64,000 bases of DNA from Kaistella carnis. Lineage in GTDB: Bacteria; Bacteroidota; Bacteroidia; Flavobacteriales; Weeksellaceae. Position numbers and translations under genes: made by a program. Under the pieces are notes generated by a model. It did no database searches. It was not told the origin of the DNA and saw only the letters and a program-made list of their open reading frames with translations. This document shows, in pieces, positions 26,020-34,991 of this stretch. Positions within the stretch are counted from its first letter, which is position 1; every line of letters starts with the position of its first letter. Where the stretch lies: positions 2,976,001 through 3,040,000 of the forward strand of contig NZ_CP034159.1 in NCBI RefSeq assembly GCF_003860585.1, read 5' to 3'.

Positions 26020-26762
26020 TACCAGTCCTTTTCGTTGCTTTCAGGCATCGAATAGGAGTTTTTGTTGAGAATCCGTTTTGCAGTTTCCCGTTCTTTATTG
26101 CCAACGCGGTTGAGAATGGCATCTTCTAAATCTTTTGGCATTTTATCGGAGTTGGCGTTTTTGTTTTCATTAGGATCTTCACCTTCGCCCTCGCCTTTAT
26201 TCTGCTGTCCGCGTCCGGCTTCATTTTTTGCCTGATCGCCTTTTTCGTCGCCTTGATTTTGATCTTGATTTTTGCCGTCACCACCGCCACCGCCATCTTT
26301 GTTTTTTTGATTATTTTGTTGCTCCTTTTCTTTTTCTTTCAGCATCGCAATTTCGTAGTTCTTACGAATCGATTCATTGTAAGGATCCTGCTTTAGCGCC
26401 TGCTTATAAAGTTCTGCTGCTTTTTTAGAATCTTCTTTCTGCATGTACGTGTTGCCTAAATTGTAAAGTGCAGCGCCTTTGTCGGGAATGGTGGATGCAA
26501 GTTTTTCGGCTTTCTCAAATTCTGCCTGAGCTTCTTCATACATTTTTCTTTTGTACAAAGAATTGCCCAGGTTATAATGCGCCATAAAATCTTTATCATT
26601 AAGTTTAATGGCTTCCATATATTTTGAGGAAGAGGATTCGTAATTTTGTTTGTCAAATTGCTGATTACCTTTATATACTAAAGTTTTGTAATTTTCCTGT
26701 GCAGAAAAAAGGGTAAAACAAAAGGTCAGCAAAAAAGCCGAAAAAAGTAGATTAATTTTCAT
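26019..26762 (-). CDS. batC: BatC tetratricopeptide protein
   Basis: Exported TPR protein of 247 residues. It has a signal peptide (about 1-21, ending LFSAQ) and three TPR units between about 25 and 140 (AHYNLGNSLYKRKMYEEAQ, AALYNLGNTYMQKEDSKKA). These are followed by a highly charged low-complexity stretch rich in Gln, Asn, Gly, Asp and Lys (about 145-205), then a short conserved tail. Start chosen at ATG 26762 because the immediately preceding in-frame GTG adds only one residue. It probably acts as a periplasmic scaffold for the VWA proteins BatA and BatB. Confidence 0.85.
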   Translation of the reverse strand: MKINLLFSAFLLTFCFTLFSAQENYKTLVYKGNQQFDKQNYESSSSKYMEAIKLNDKDFMAHYNLGNSLYKRKMYEEAQAEFEKAEKLASTIPDKGAALYNLGNTYMQKEDSKKAAELYKQALKQDPYNESIRKNYEIAMLKEKEKEQQNNQKNKDGGGGGDGKNQDQNQGDEKGDQAKNEAGRGQQNKGEGEGEDPNENKNANSDKMPKDLEDAILNRVGNKERETAKRILNKNSYSMPESNEKDW

Positions 26763-26850
26763 CACTGCAAAATTATTGCTTTATATGTTAAAGTCTATGC
26801 GGGAAATTGTTAAATTTCGGTTAAAATCGGCCGAATGTGCTGATTTTGAA

Positions 26851-27858
26851 TCAAATGTTGAAGTCCTTTTTCGGATTTAAGAGAAAAATGAGCAGAAAGA
26901 AAAATATCGATATGGCTAGAAAATACTGATAATAATGAATCGCGTTATTCGATTTTACCATACTTTCTGTGGAAGATGCCGTTTTGCTGAGTCCATCAAT
27001 GATCTGTTCCGTGGCATTCTCAAGATTATTTCCATCAACGTAGGATCCGCTCGTTTCGTTGGCGATGTTTTTCAAAGCCAGATTTTGTCGTTTTGAAATA
27101 ACCGTTTGCCCGTTGATATCTGTTTTATAACCCATCAATTGACCGAAAACGTATTCGGGAATTGGTGCACCTTCCTCGGACCCAATTCCGACCGTAATGA
27201 CTGAAATTCCTTCATTTTTTGCAAGTTTAATCGCTGCTTTTTCATTGCCTTCATTATCTTCACCATCACTCAGCATGACTACTTTTCGGGAGCCTTTTGG
27301 AATGTTTTTAAATTTTTCTGCCACAGATCTTATTGCTTTCAGAAAATCAGTTCCCTGTGTTTTAACAATATTGGTTTCTACACCCCCAAGATAAGTTTCT
27401 GCGGCCGTGAAGTCTGTTGTGAGTGGCATGATGGAGGAAGCGTCGCCGGCAAAAACCACGATGCCGACTTTATCGTTTGTCATTTTGCTCATCGTATTGA
27501 TGATGATGTTTTTAGCTTCGTCTAAACGGTTTGGCGCCACATCCTGCGCATTCATTGAATTGGAAACATCGAGAAGAAAAATAACGTTGTTCATTTTCTG
27601 TTTCGTTTTTACTTCTTCGGACCCGCTGAGCAGATCAACGATTGATAATATTAAAAAAAGCGTGGCCAATAAATAGAGAACGGGAAGAATTTTGGAAAAT
27701 CCTGACTTCTTTTCGAAGAGTTTTTCCTGGAAACGGGCTTCGGCAAAAATGTTTTGTCGCTTGTTTTTCCATTTTAGATAGAAGACCATAATGATTCCGA
27801 GCAGCGGCAAAAGCAGCAGCAAAAGTAAATACCAGTTATTTCCTAAGGACAAATTCAT
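26851..27858 (-). CDS. batB: BatB von Willebrand factor A protein
   Basis: Membrane-anchored VWA-domain protein of 335 residues. Two N-terminal hydrophobic helices (about 8-27 and 55-75) precede the VWA domain. The MIDAS motif LLDVSNSMNAQDV (DxSxS) is near residue 95, with VVMLSDGEDNEGN further on. A final transmembrane helix, ending FFLLIFLLNP, lies near 310-330. This is the BatA/BatB architecture. It is separated from batA by 227 bases that contain a dispersed repeat, the largest gap in the operon. Confidence 0.88.
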   Translation of the reverse strand: MNLSLGNNWYLLLLLLLPLLGIIMVFYLKWKNKRQNIFAEARFQEKLFEKKSGFSKILPVLYLLATLFLILSIVDLLSGSEEVKTKQKMNNVIFLLDVSNSMNAQDVAPNRLDEAKNIIINTMSKMTNDKVGIVVFAGDASSIMPLTTDFTAAETYLGGVETNIVKTQGTDFLKAIRSVAEKFKNIPKGSRKVVMLSDGEDNEGNEKAAIKLAKNEGISVITVGIGSEEGAPIPEYVFGQLMGYKTDINGQTVISKRQNLALKNIANETSGSYVDGNNLENATEQIIDGLSKTASSTESMVKSNNAIHYYQYFLAISIFFFLLIFLLNPKKDFNI

Positions 27859-27966
27859 TTTTTATTCAGTTGTGCGTTCGTGAGTTTGATCTCCTTCGCT
27901 TTCTCTATTTAAATTCAGTTTCATCAAAATCGCAGCCCATTTTCAAGGGAAAAAATGCCTGAAATT

Positions 27967-28076
27967 TTAGCCCCGATCGCAGTGAAAATCCTCTTTTTCT
28001 GTGCTTTTATGCGCAGAAAAGAGATTGTAACGTAGAGCGGGACTGCTTGTGAAAGGAACCAAAATGGTGGCGCTCC
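27967..28076. repeat. dispersed palindromic repeat, family B, copy 2
   Basis: It begins TAGCCCCGATCGCAGTG, carries an imperfect stem with TCTTTTTCTGTGC and GCGCAGAAAAGAGA, and continues TTGTAACG, AGAGCGGGACTGCT and GGCGCTCC. The order matches the copies at 3806 and 55084. It sits inside the Bat operon between batA and batB. The flanking bases hold no gene. Confidence 0.6.
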
Positions 28077-28085
28077 TTATCATTG

Positions 28086-29090
28086 CTAACTTAAAAATTT
28101 ATAAAATACCCACCGCAACATCGCATCGAAAAGCACCACAAACAGGGCGATCCAGAGAAATGTTCTAAAATATTCTTTGTAATTGTACAGTTTTGTGGTT
28201 TTCAAATCTGATTTTTCCAGTTGGTTAATTTCATCATATATTTCCTGTAAACTTTCGTTGGAAGTTGCGCGGAAATACTTCCCACCCGTCGTTTGCGCAA
28301 TCTCCCGTAAAACGGGTTCATCAATTTTCACTTCGGCTTCGGTAAAGACCAAATCGCCAAAAATATCGGTTTGTGTGGGCATCAAGGCATATCCGTTGGT
28401 TCCAATTCCGATTGAATACACTTTGATACCGCTGCTGCGTGCGAGTTCTGCGCCAACTTGAGTAGGCATCGCATTTTCGATGGTATTCACGCCGTCCGTC
28501 ATCAAAATAATAATTTTAGACTTTGCTTTGCTGTTTCTTAAGTGCGTGACTGCGACCGATAATCCTTCGCCAATGGCAGTTCCGGGCTGTAATTCCAAAG
28601 GATTCAATTGATCTAGTTCGTCAATCACCACGGCATGATCGGAGGTTACGGGAACTTTGGTAAAAGCTTCGCCGGAATAGGTCACCAAACCAATTCGGTC
28701 GCCGGGTCTTTGGGCCACGAATTTCTTTGCGATATCTTTCAGAGCGGTTAATCGGTCGGGTTCCAGATCTTTTGCCAGCATACTCAGGGAGACGTCTACT
28801 GAGAGCATAATATCGATTCCTTTGCTGTCGTCCTGATCTTGTGAAATCGTAAATGAACGCGGTCTTGCCATTGCGATAATGAGGGTCGAAAGAAGGATGT
28901 ATTTTGAGATTTTAAGTATAAACAAAACGAAGAGAATCGAATTGTTTTCAGTCATATTCTGGGTTGAAGGAACGGTAATTCCGGAGCGCTTTTTCTTGCG
29001 GGAATCCAAGATCATCAATGGTATAAATACTGCAAAAAGCAGCAAAAACCACGGACTGTAAAACTCAAAATTTAAAAAATCAAACGTCAT
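28086..29090 (-). CDS. batA: BatA von Willebrand factor A protein
   Basis: Membrane-anchored VWA protein of 334 residues, paralogous to the next gene. Two N-terminal hydrophobic helices flank a basic loop (about 12-30 and 55-75). The MIDAS motif MLSVDVSLSMLAKDLEPDRL is near residue 91, and IIILMTDGVNTIEN follows. A C-terminal helix, WIALFVVLFDAMLRWVF, anchors it again. The neighbouring MoxR ATPase, DUF58 protein and BatB/C/D give the standard operon order. VWA-MoxR pairs often act in metal insertion or complex assembly, which is the likely but unproven role here. Confidence 0.9.
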   Translation of the reverse strand: MTFDFLNFEFYSPWFLLLFAVFIPLMILDSRKKKRSGITVPSTQNMTENNSILFVLFILKISKYILLSTLIIAMARPRSFTISQDQDDSKGIDIMLSVDVSLSMLAKDLEPDRLTALKDIAKKFVAQRPGDRIGLVTYSGEAFTKVPVTSDHAVVIDELDQLNPLELQPGTAIGEGLSVAVTHLRNSKAKSKIIILMTDGVNTIENAMPTQVGAELARSSGIKVYSIGIGTNGYALMPTQTDIFGDLVFTEAEVKIDEPVLREIAQTTGGKYFRATSNESLQEIYDEINQLEKSDLKTTKLYNYKEYFRTFLWIALFVVLFDAMLRWVFYKFLS

Positions 29091-29100
29091 TCTATTTTTT

Positions 29101-29997
29101 TTACACTCCTGTTCTTAACTGTTCTACTTCCAAATCTTTGGAAGAACGTTTTACAAATGTTTTTAACTGATCGAAATCGTTTTGCATATTTTCCTGATCC
29201 GGGAATATTTTCGCAAATTTCACCAAGTCACCCCGCAGGAATATTTCTTCGATTATTTTTTCATTTTCCGGGGAGATGGAATTATTCATTTTCATAACAT
29301 CAATAAGATCGTCTGTCAACAATACATCTGCCGGAATCTTATATTGTTTGGTAATGAAATTTCTGGAAATGTCAATTAATTCCACGTAAAAAGAGCGGTA
29401 GTTTCCTGTTTCTATATATTTTTTCTTTTTCAGCTGATCCAGTTCCCGCAGCGTTTGGTTGGTCATAACAACAGGCGAATCTTTTCTGCGTTTGCCATAT
29501 TTAATGAGTTGATAAATGACGAAAATTAAAGCCAAAACGATTAGAGCTCCTAAAATATACCATTTATAAAGTTGCCAATAATCCTGAACATCAAGATTGA
29601 CTTCTTTATTTTTCATAATGTCGTTAATCTGATCTCCTTTTTGTGCGGTATTGATGACTTCAATCTGGTATGGAATTGTTTTTAAAATTCGTCCATTTAC
29701 TTTAAATTCCAGTTCTGGAATGGTGAAATTTCCTTCCTCAAAAATGGCAAATTCGATGATTCGATCGTACGTATCAGCCTTTTTACTAGTGCTGTCTTTT
29801 ACTTCCTCAAAATGAAAAGGAAGCAGCTCGTTTTTTGGTGCAGACTGAACATCTTTGGATTGTAGATTAGAAATTTGAATACGTAAAATACCAACTTCAC
29901 CTAATGCCAAAGTTTCTTTGTCGAGCTTTGAGCTTAAAGTCTGAGAAAATCCGAAAAGATTTAGAAGTATAAAAAGAAGGAGAGTTAACTTTTTCAA
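29101..29997 (-). CDS. Bat operon membrane protein with BatD-like domain
   Basis: Exported protein of 298 residues. It has a signal peptide (MKKLTLLLFILLNLFGFSQT), a short beta domain like the N-terminal part of BatD (about 20-120), one transmembrane helix at about 145-165 (LGALIVLALIFVIYQLI), and a cytosolic helical region. The gene starts with TTG: no ATG is available, and the signal peptide requires this start. It lies three bases after the DUF58 gene and 10 bases before batA. Such a gene is usual at this place in flavobacterial Bat operons, and its function is unknown. Confidence 0.75.
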   Translation of the reverse strand: MKKLTLLLFILLNLFGFSQTLSSKLDKETLALGEVGILRIQISNLQSKDVQSAPKNELLPFHFEEVKDSTSKKADTYDRIIEFAIFEEGNFTIPELEFKVNGRILKTIPYQIEVINTAQKGDQINDIMKNKEVNLDVQDYWQLYKWYILGALIVLALIFVIYQLIKYGKRRKDSPVVMTNQTLRELDQLKKKKYIETGNYRSFYVELIDISRNFITKQYKIPADVLLTDDLIDVMKMNNSISPENEKIIEEIFLRGDLVKFAKIFPDQENMQNDFDQLKTFVKRSSKDLEVEQLRTGV

Positions 29998-30000
29998 AAT

Positions 30001-30864
30001 TTATCTTTTTCTAAAATATTGGTATAAAAATTTAGCGTAATCTTCACCTGTATTAATATTGATGAAACCTGCAGAAGAACTTTCAAAATCTTCGGTTAGG
30101 GTTTTTACTTTTTGTTTTTGCTGTTCGGCGAACTGATAACGCCATCTTGCGTTGGACGTGTTTGCCCAAATCTGTCTCCCGGTTTCTGCATCGGTAAACA
30201 GTGCGTAGCCCACATCCGGGATTTCATTGTCTTTTTGATCATAAATTCGTAATCCTAAAAGTTGATGCTTTCTTGCGGCAACCCGAAGCATTTTCAGATC
30301 GTAGGAGTCTTCGAAATCGGAAAACATAAAAATGAGGGATTTCTTTTTAAAAACAGTCATCATATATTCGAAAGCCTTTTCAATTTTGGTTTCGGCCTGC
30401 ACATAATCTGCACTTAAAATGGTGCTTATAATGGCTAAAATATGTTTTCTGCCTTTTCGGGGCGGGATTACTTTATAGACTTTGTCGGCAAACAAAATTA
30501 AACCGACTTTATCATTACTTCCAGCGGCTGAAAATCCTACACTTGCCGCGATTTCTGCAACGAATTCTCTTTTCAGTTGCGTTTGCGTTCCATAATCCAT
30601 AGAGGCCGAAATATCGACCAATAGCATCATCGTTAATTCGCGCTCTTCTTCCATCACCTTTACAAAAGGTTCCCTAAAACGCGCAGTTTTATTCCAGTCT
30701 ATTCTGCGGATTTCATCGCCAAATTGGTAGGGGCGAACTTCAGAGAACGTCATTCCCTGACCTTTAAATGCACTGTGATATTGTCCCATCAAAGTAGCCT
30801 CCGACTTTTTCTTCGTCCGGATTTCAATTTGCTTAACTTTTTTGATGATGTCTTTTATCTGCAT
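30001..30864 (-). CDS. DUF58 domain protein
   Basis: Cytosolic protein of 287 residues with the DUF58 signature YQFGDEIRRIDWNKTARF followed by FVKVMEEERE. A VWA-like strand, MMLLVDISASMDYG, follows near residue 90. DUF58 proteins are almost always encoded next to MoxR ATPases and are thought to be their VWA-like partners. Here it lies between moxR and the BatD-like gene, three bases from the latter. No transmembrane helix is visible, unlike many longer DUF58 proteins. Confidence 0.88.
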   Translation of the reverse strand: MQIKDIIKKVKQIEIRTKKKSEATLMGQYHSAFKGQGMTFSEVRPYQFGDEIRRIDWNKTARFREPFVKVMEEERELTMMLLVDISASMDYGTQTQLKREFVAEIAASVGFSAAGSNDKVGLILFADKVYKVIPPRKGRKHILAIISTILSADYVQAETKIEKAFEYMMTVFKKKSLIFMFSDFEDSYDLKMLRVAARKHQLLGLRIYDQKDNEIPDVGYALFTDAETGRQIWANTSNARWRYQFAEQQKQKVKTLTEDFESSSAGFININTGEDYAKFLYQYFRKR

Positions 30865-30936
30865 GTCGTATCCACAATCAATTATTGCTCATTAATGATT
30901 AATCGTTGCTGATCGATCATTATGTGTTTTCCATTA

Positions 30937-31941
30937 TTAAGGTGCCTGGATTTTGCCTAAAATTTTATCTATAATTTCGTCGGCGGTAATCTCTTCCGCT
31001 TCCGCTTCGAAACTTAATCCGATACGGTGACGCAAGACATCTTTCGCAATGTCTTTCACATCTTCCGGAATTACAAAAGCACGATTCTTTAAAAATGCAA
31101 GTGCTCTTGCCGCGATCGATAAATTGATGGACGCTCGTGGAGATGCTCCAAAACTGATATAATTTTTCAGTTCTGAAAGACCATATTTTTCGGGGAAACG
31201 TGTGGCAAAAACCATATCCAAAATATATTTCTCAATCTTTTCATCAAGATAGATCTTGTTGACCAGCTTTTTGGCTTCCGTAACGTTTTCTAAAGTAATC
31301 ACCGGCTTAATTTCCGGTTGATGTTCTGTTGCCACCATCTTCATAATTTTTCTCTCGTCTTCAAAGTCCGGATAAGTGATGGTACATTTCAGCATGAAAC
31401 GGTCACTTTGGGCTTCAGGTAAAAGATAAGTTCCTTCCTGATCGATAGGGTTTTGAGTGGCAAGAACGAGGAAAGGTTTTGGCAAAGGCATGGTTTCATC
31501 ACCAATGGTGACCTGCTTTTCCTGCATGGCTTCCAGTAGCGCCGACTGCACTTTTGACGGCGCACGGTTAATCTCATCTGCGAGAACAAAGTTTGCAAAA
31601 ATGGGTCCTTTCTTTATAGAAAAATCATTGTCTTTAATACTGTAAATCATTGTCCCCACTACGTCTGCAGGTAATAAATCTGGTGTAAACTGGATTCGGG
31701 AAAATGCTCCATCTACTGCATCTGCCAAGGTTTTAATGGCTAAAGTTTTCGCCAGACCCGGAACGCCTTCCAACAAGACGTGACCATTACCCAATAGACC
31801 GACCAACAGGCGATCTACCATGTATTCTTGTCCGATAATTGCTTTGTTGATTTCTTGTTTTAGGAGGGTGAAATAGTAATTCTGTTCTCTTACTTTTTCG
31901 GTTAGTTGTCTAATATCTTCAGCTTGATGGAGTTCTGACAT
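30937..31941 (-). CDS. moxR: MoxR-family AAA+ ATPase
   Basis: AAA+ ATPase of 334 residues that opens the Bat operon. Walker A is LLEGVPGLAKTLAIKTLA, Walker B is FVLADEINRAP, sensor 1 lies in LVLATQNPIDQEGTYLLPEAQ, and the MoxR-specific FMLKCTITYP follows. SFGASPRASINL is the sensor 2 region. MoxR proteins act as chaperone-like remodellers with VWA partners, here DUF58, BatA and BatB. The gene has the operon's first start codon; I see no clear -7 box upstream. Confidence 0.93.
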   Translation of the reverse strand: MSELHQAEDIRQLTEKVREQNYYFTLLKQEINKAIIGQEYMVDRLLVGLLGNGHVLLEGVPGLAKTLAIKTLADAVDGAFSRIQFTPDLLPADVVGTMIYSIKDNDFSIKKGPIFANFVLADEINRAPSKVQSALLEAMQEKQVTIGDETMPLPKPFLVLATQNPIDQEGTYLLPEAQSDRFMLKCTITYPDFEDERKIMKMVATEHQPEIKPVITLENVTEAKKLVNKIYLDEKIEKYILDMVFATRFPEKYGLSELKNYISFGASPRASINLSIAARALAFLKNRAFVIPEDVKDIAKDVLRHRIGLSFEAEAEEITADEIIDKILGKIQAP

Positions 31942-32177
31942 AGTGTTTTAAAGATTTAAAGTGTAAATTTCCAATAATTACGCACACCAATCAACACAAT
32001 GAATGCCAATAGCGCGTTAAAGTTTGTTAAAACTTCGGAAGTCACTTTCCGGCAGACTTTTTAAATGATATCCATGTATTTTATATTTTCAAATTTATAA
32101 TAAATATGTTTCATTGTTTACAGGCTTTATTTATGAACAGTGTCGAGATTCTAAATTAATGATAGTCGCTCAAACTC

Positions 32178-32208
32178 TTGTCATTTTCAGTTAATTAACC
32201 TATTTTTG
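32178..32208 (+). promoter_or_regulatory. promoter of the DinB-family gene
   Basis: TTG at 32178-32180 and TATTTTTG at 32201-32208 are separated by 20 bases, a consensus -33/-7 pair. The start codon follows 20 bases later. Confidence 0.65.
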
Positions 32209-32228
32209 ACCCTTTAAATTATAGCAAA

Positions 32229-32699
32229 ATGAATTATCATTTTCAAGCCCATCGTCAGGTTCGCCGTAACCTTTTGGAAGTCTTGCAAAATACCTCGTCA
32301 CAGGATCTCCTGCTAATTCCGGATGGTTTCAACAATAACATCTATTGGAATATTGCGCATACTGTAGCAACGCAGCAACTTTTATGTTATTATCTAAGCG
32401 GTAATCCATTTAGGATCGATAAATACTGGATCGAGACCTACAAAAAAGGAACACTTCCAAATCTAAATGTTCAACAGTCAGAAATTGATGATCTCGCATT
32501 TCTGCTGACGGAAACTTCAAAAATCCTGATGAAAGACTATGATGCTGATTTTTTTACAGATTACACTTCTTACACCACAAGTTTTGGCCTGGATCTAAAG
32601 AATATTCAGGATGCGATTGTATTTAACAATATGCATGAAACCCAGCATTTAGGTTATGTAATGGCACAGAAAAGAGCCATTTTGGGAGAGCAATTTTAA
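32229..32699 (+). CDS. DinB family protein
   Basis: Four-helix bundle protein of 156 residues. The three metal-ligand histidines of DinB/YfiT proteins are recognisable: IYWNIAHTVATQQ (His near residue 40) and NNMHETQHLGYVMAQKR (two His near residue 135). Family members include thiol-S-transferases that use bacillithiol or mycothiol. With ypdA elsewhere in the window, a bacillithiol-linked role is possible but not shown. It has its own promoter and is followed by rlmB after 73 bases. Confidence 0.8.
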   Translation: MNYHFQAHRQVRRNLLEVLQNTSSQDLLLIPDGFNNNIYWNIAHTVATQQLLCYYLSGNPFRIDKYWIETYKKGTLPNLNVQQSEIDDLAFLLTETSKILMKDYDADFFTDYTSYTTSFGLDLKNIQDAIVFNNMHETQHLGYVMAQKRAILGEQF

Positions 32700-32772
32700 G
32701 ACCTAACATGACGTTAAAAGCAATCTTTTAGATATGCTTTTTAACCACAATATTTAACGACAAACAATTTTA

Positions 32773-33504
32773 ATGAAAGACGATTTTATATTCGGATTAC
32801 GCCCAGTAATGGAGGCTATAGAGGCCGGAAAAACAATTGATAAAATATTTTTACAAAACGCTTTGCAAGGTGAAATATATGCAGAGTTGAAAGCACTTTT
32901 GAGCCAGCATAAAATTCGCGCGAATTATGTTCCGGTCGAAAAACTTAATCGCTTTACGAGAAAAAATCACCAGGGTGTGGTGGCTTTTATATCCGATGTT
33001 CCCTTTCATTCCATTGAAAATGTATTGCCGGAGATTTTTGAAGCAGGCAGAACACCTTTTCTTTTAATATTGGATCGCTTAACCGATGTTCGAAATTTTG
33101 GAGCCATCTGCCGTACTGCCGAATGTGTCGGAATTGATGCGGTAATTATTCCGGAAAAAGGTGGTGCACCGATTAATTCAGATGCCATTAAAACATCTGC
33201 GGGAGCCATGTACAATCTTAAAATTTGCAAGGAAAAAAACTTAGGGCATGTTGTTGATTTTCTGCAGCAGTCTGGTGTTCAGGTGTTTTCCGCTACTGAA
33301 AAAGCTCAGAAATTGATTTATGACGTCGATTTTACGCAACCGTGTGCCATCGTGATGGGAAATGAAGAAACCGGGATTTCGAAAGAAGTTTTGCATCACT
33401 CTGATGAAAAGATAAAATTACCGATCACCGGAAAAACCCAATCTCTGAATGTTTCGGTGGCTTGCGGCGCTATTTTGTACGAAGCGACCCGTCAGCGTAT
33501 GTAA
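32773..33504 (+). CDS. rlmB: 23S rRNA (guanosine-2'-O)-methyltransferase RlmB
   Basis: SPOUT/TrmH-family methyltransferase of 243 residues that modifies G2251 of 23S rRNA. The N-terminal substrate-binding domain (FIFGLRPVMEAIEAGKTID) is followed by the SpoU knot motifs LILDRLTDVRNFGAICRTAEC, AIVMGNEETGIS and IKLPITGKTQSLNVSVACG. Length and motifs are normal for RlmB. The specificity against other TrmH members rests on the N-terminal domain and length. Confidence 0.9.
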   Translation: MKDDFIFGLRPVMEAIEAGKTIDKIFLQNALQGEIYAELKALLSQHKIRANYVPVEKLNRFTRKNHQGVVAFISDVPFHSIENVLPEIFEAGRTPFLLILDRLTDVRNFGAICRTAECVGIDAVIIPEKGGAPINSDAIKTSAGAMYNLKICKEKNLGHVVDFLQQSGVQVFSATEKAQKLIYDVDFTQPCAIVMGNEETGISKEVLHHSDEKIKLPITGKTQSLNVSVACGAILYEATRQRM

Positions 33505-33592
33505 TCAAATAGAGGTAAATAATTTCCGGATTTTAATTCTCATTAATTTTATTTAAAAAGAATTTTTATCTTTAATAAAAAATGAGAAGGGT

Positions 33593-34042
33593 ATGCAAAA
33601 GAATACCATAGTAAAAAGTGATGTTCGGAATTTCGTGAAAAGCATCATCAGTCAAAAAATAGAGAAGCTCGAAAAGTTTATGGAATTCACGCTGGAGGCG
33701 AGCCGTGAGGTGAAGAAAACGCCGAAATATGATTCCATTCGGGAAGAAATGCAGGAAGAGATTTACCAGATGCAAAAGCAGATGGCATCATTGAGAAATT
33801 TGCAGAAAAATTTAGCAAGAGTTCTTAATCAACCCTCAGAGCGTATTCAGCTTGGGTCTATTGTTTTTACCAATAAAGCAAGATTTTATATCTCGGTTTC
33901 CCTGGGAGAATTTTTCTTCGAGGGAGATCGTTTTTATGCTATTTCAGAAGAAAGTCCAATGGCAAAAACCATGTTTGGAAAAGTTCCGGGGGATTCTTTT
34001 GTTTTAAATAATATCAGTCAGGTGATTGAACAAGTTTGGTAA
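33593..34042 (+). CDS. Gre-factor-like coiled-coil protein
   Basis: Protein of 149 residues whose layout resembles GreA/GreB: an N-terminal helical hairpin (about 10-80) and a C-terminal FKBP-like beta domain. ISEESPMAKTMFGKVPGDSF in the second part parallels the Gre pattern of SP-x-G-x-x-L-x-G-x-x-x-GD. The acidic hairpin tip of true Gre factors (GDxSENAEY) is not preserved; the same place reads KKTPKYDSIREE. Proteins of this kind in Bacteroidota are often labelled 3-oxoacyl-ACP synthase in databases (recall), which nothing in the sequence supports. It may bind RNA polymerase. It lies 15 bases before the nitroreductase gene. Confidence 0.6.
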   Translation: MQKNTIVKSDVRNFVKSIISQKIEKLEKFMEFTLEASREVKKTPKYDSIREEMQEEIYQMQKQMASLRNLQKNLARVLNQPSERIQLGSIVFTNKARFYISVSLGEFFFEGDRFYAISEESPMAKTMFGKVPGDSFVLNNISQVIEQVW

Positions 34043-34057
34043 GGTCTACCCTTAAAA

Positions 34058-34585
34058 ATGGCAGAATATATGAAGAAAGAAGAAGTTTTAAAACAGATCA
34101 TAGAAAGCAGAAAAAGTGTTTTTCCTAAATCATATTCTAATGAGGATATTGATGAAAATATTTTAGCAGAAATTTTAAACTCTGCGAAGTTTGCTCCTAA
34201 TCATAAGAGAACGAAGCCTTGGCGTTTTAAAATATTTCAAGGGGAAGATAAAAAAAAGTTGGGTGAGCAACTGGCTCAGATCTACAAGCGGACGACATCT
34301 CCTGAGACTTTTCTGGAAAAAAAATACGTCGATATATCAGATAAAATTTCGAAATCTAACGCTATAATTACGATCGTTGTTAATTTTAGTGGGTTGGTAC
34401 CTGAGTGGGAAGAAATTGCCGCTACGGCCATGGCGGTTCAGAATATGTATCTGACCTCAACCGCTCATAATGTAGGTTGTTACTGGAGTTCACCCAGCAT
34501 GATTAAGCATTTGGGGGATTTTCTCGATTTGAAAGAAAATCAGAAATGCATCGGTCTCTTTTATTTAGGCAAAATTGCAGAATAA
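34058..34585 (+). CDS. nitroreductase family protein
   Basis: FMN-dependent oxidoreductase of 175 residues. The N-terminal ESRKSVFPKSYSNEDI and SAKFAPNHKRTKPWRFKIF provide the FMN-phosphate and Arg/Ser contacts of the family, and AATAMAVQNMYLTSTAHNVGCYW is the dimer-helix and central region. The length is at the short end and fits the YdjA-like branch. The physiological substrate is unknown. It follows the Gre-like gene by 15 bases, and the two may be co-transcribed. Confidence 0.85.
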   Translation: MAEYMKKEEVLKQIIESRKSVFPKSYSNEDIDENILAEILNSAKFAPNHKRTKPWRFKIFQGEDKKKLGEQLAQIYKRTTSPETFLEKKYVDISDKISKSNAIITIVVNFSGLVPEWEEIAATAMAVQNMYLTSTAHNVGCYWSSPSMIKHLGDFLDLKENQKCIGLFYLGKIAE

Positions 34586-34637
34586 TGTAACTTTTAAGTC
34601 TTTTTAGCTACTGATTTTGAAACCAAAAACTAGAAAA

Positions 34638-34934
34638 ATGGAAACTTACGGCTATAATAATCCTGATCCGAGGGAAAATCAAAATTTTGACAGCAGAAAT
34701 TACCGCTCAGAAAAAAAACTGGCTGCGGGACTTCTCGGTATATTGCTGGGTCCTTTTGCGGCAAACAAATTTTATTTAGGCTACATTAGCGAAGGAATTA
34801 TACAAATTATCCTAAATATTGTTACTTGTGGAATTGCCAGTGTTGTTCCACTTATCGAGGGAATCATTTATTTGACGATGAGCGATGAACAGTTTGACAG
34901 AACTTATGTTCAACAGAAAAAAGGATGGTTTTAA
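34638..34934 (+). CDS. TM2 domain membrane protein
   Basis: Small membrane protein of 98 residues. A polar, Asn-rich N terminus (METYGYNNPDPREN) is followed by a TM2 domain: KLAAGLLGILLGPFAANKFYLGY, then IIQIILNIVTCGIASVVPLIEGIIYL. The start is the ATG at 34638; an upstream TTG in frame is less likely. TM2 proteins have no settled bacterial function. It ends six bases before a strong bidirectional terminator. Confidence 0.85.
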   Translation: METYGYNNPDPRENQNFDSRNYRSEKKLAAGLLGILLGPFAANKFYLGYISEGIIQIILNIVTCGIASVVPLIEGIIYLTMSDEQFDRTYVQQKKGWF

Positions 34935-34939
34935 ATCAT

Positions 34940-34977
34940 AAAAAAAGAGCTCTTGGTTACCAAAAGCTCTTTTTTTT
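34940..34977. terminator. bidirectional terminator
   Basis: AAAAAAGAGCT pairs with AGCTCTTTTTT, extended inward by TTGG-TTA-CCAA. Both strands end in T-runs. It separates the convergent TM2 gene and hemB. Confidence 0.9.
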
Positions 34978-34991
34978 ATTTCAGATTTTCT

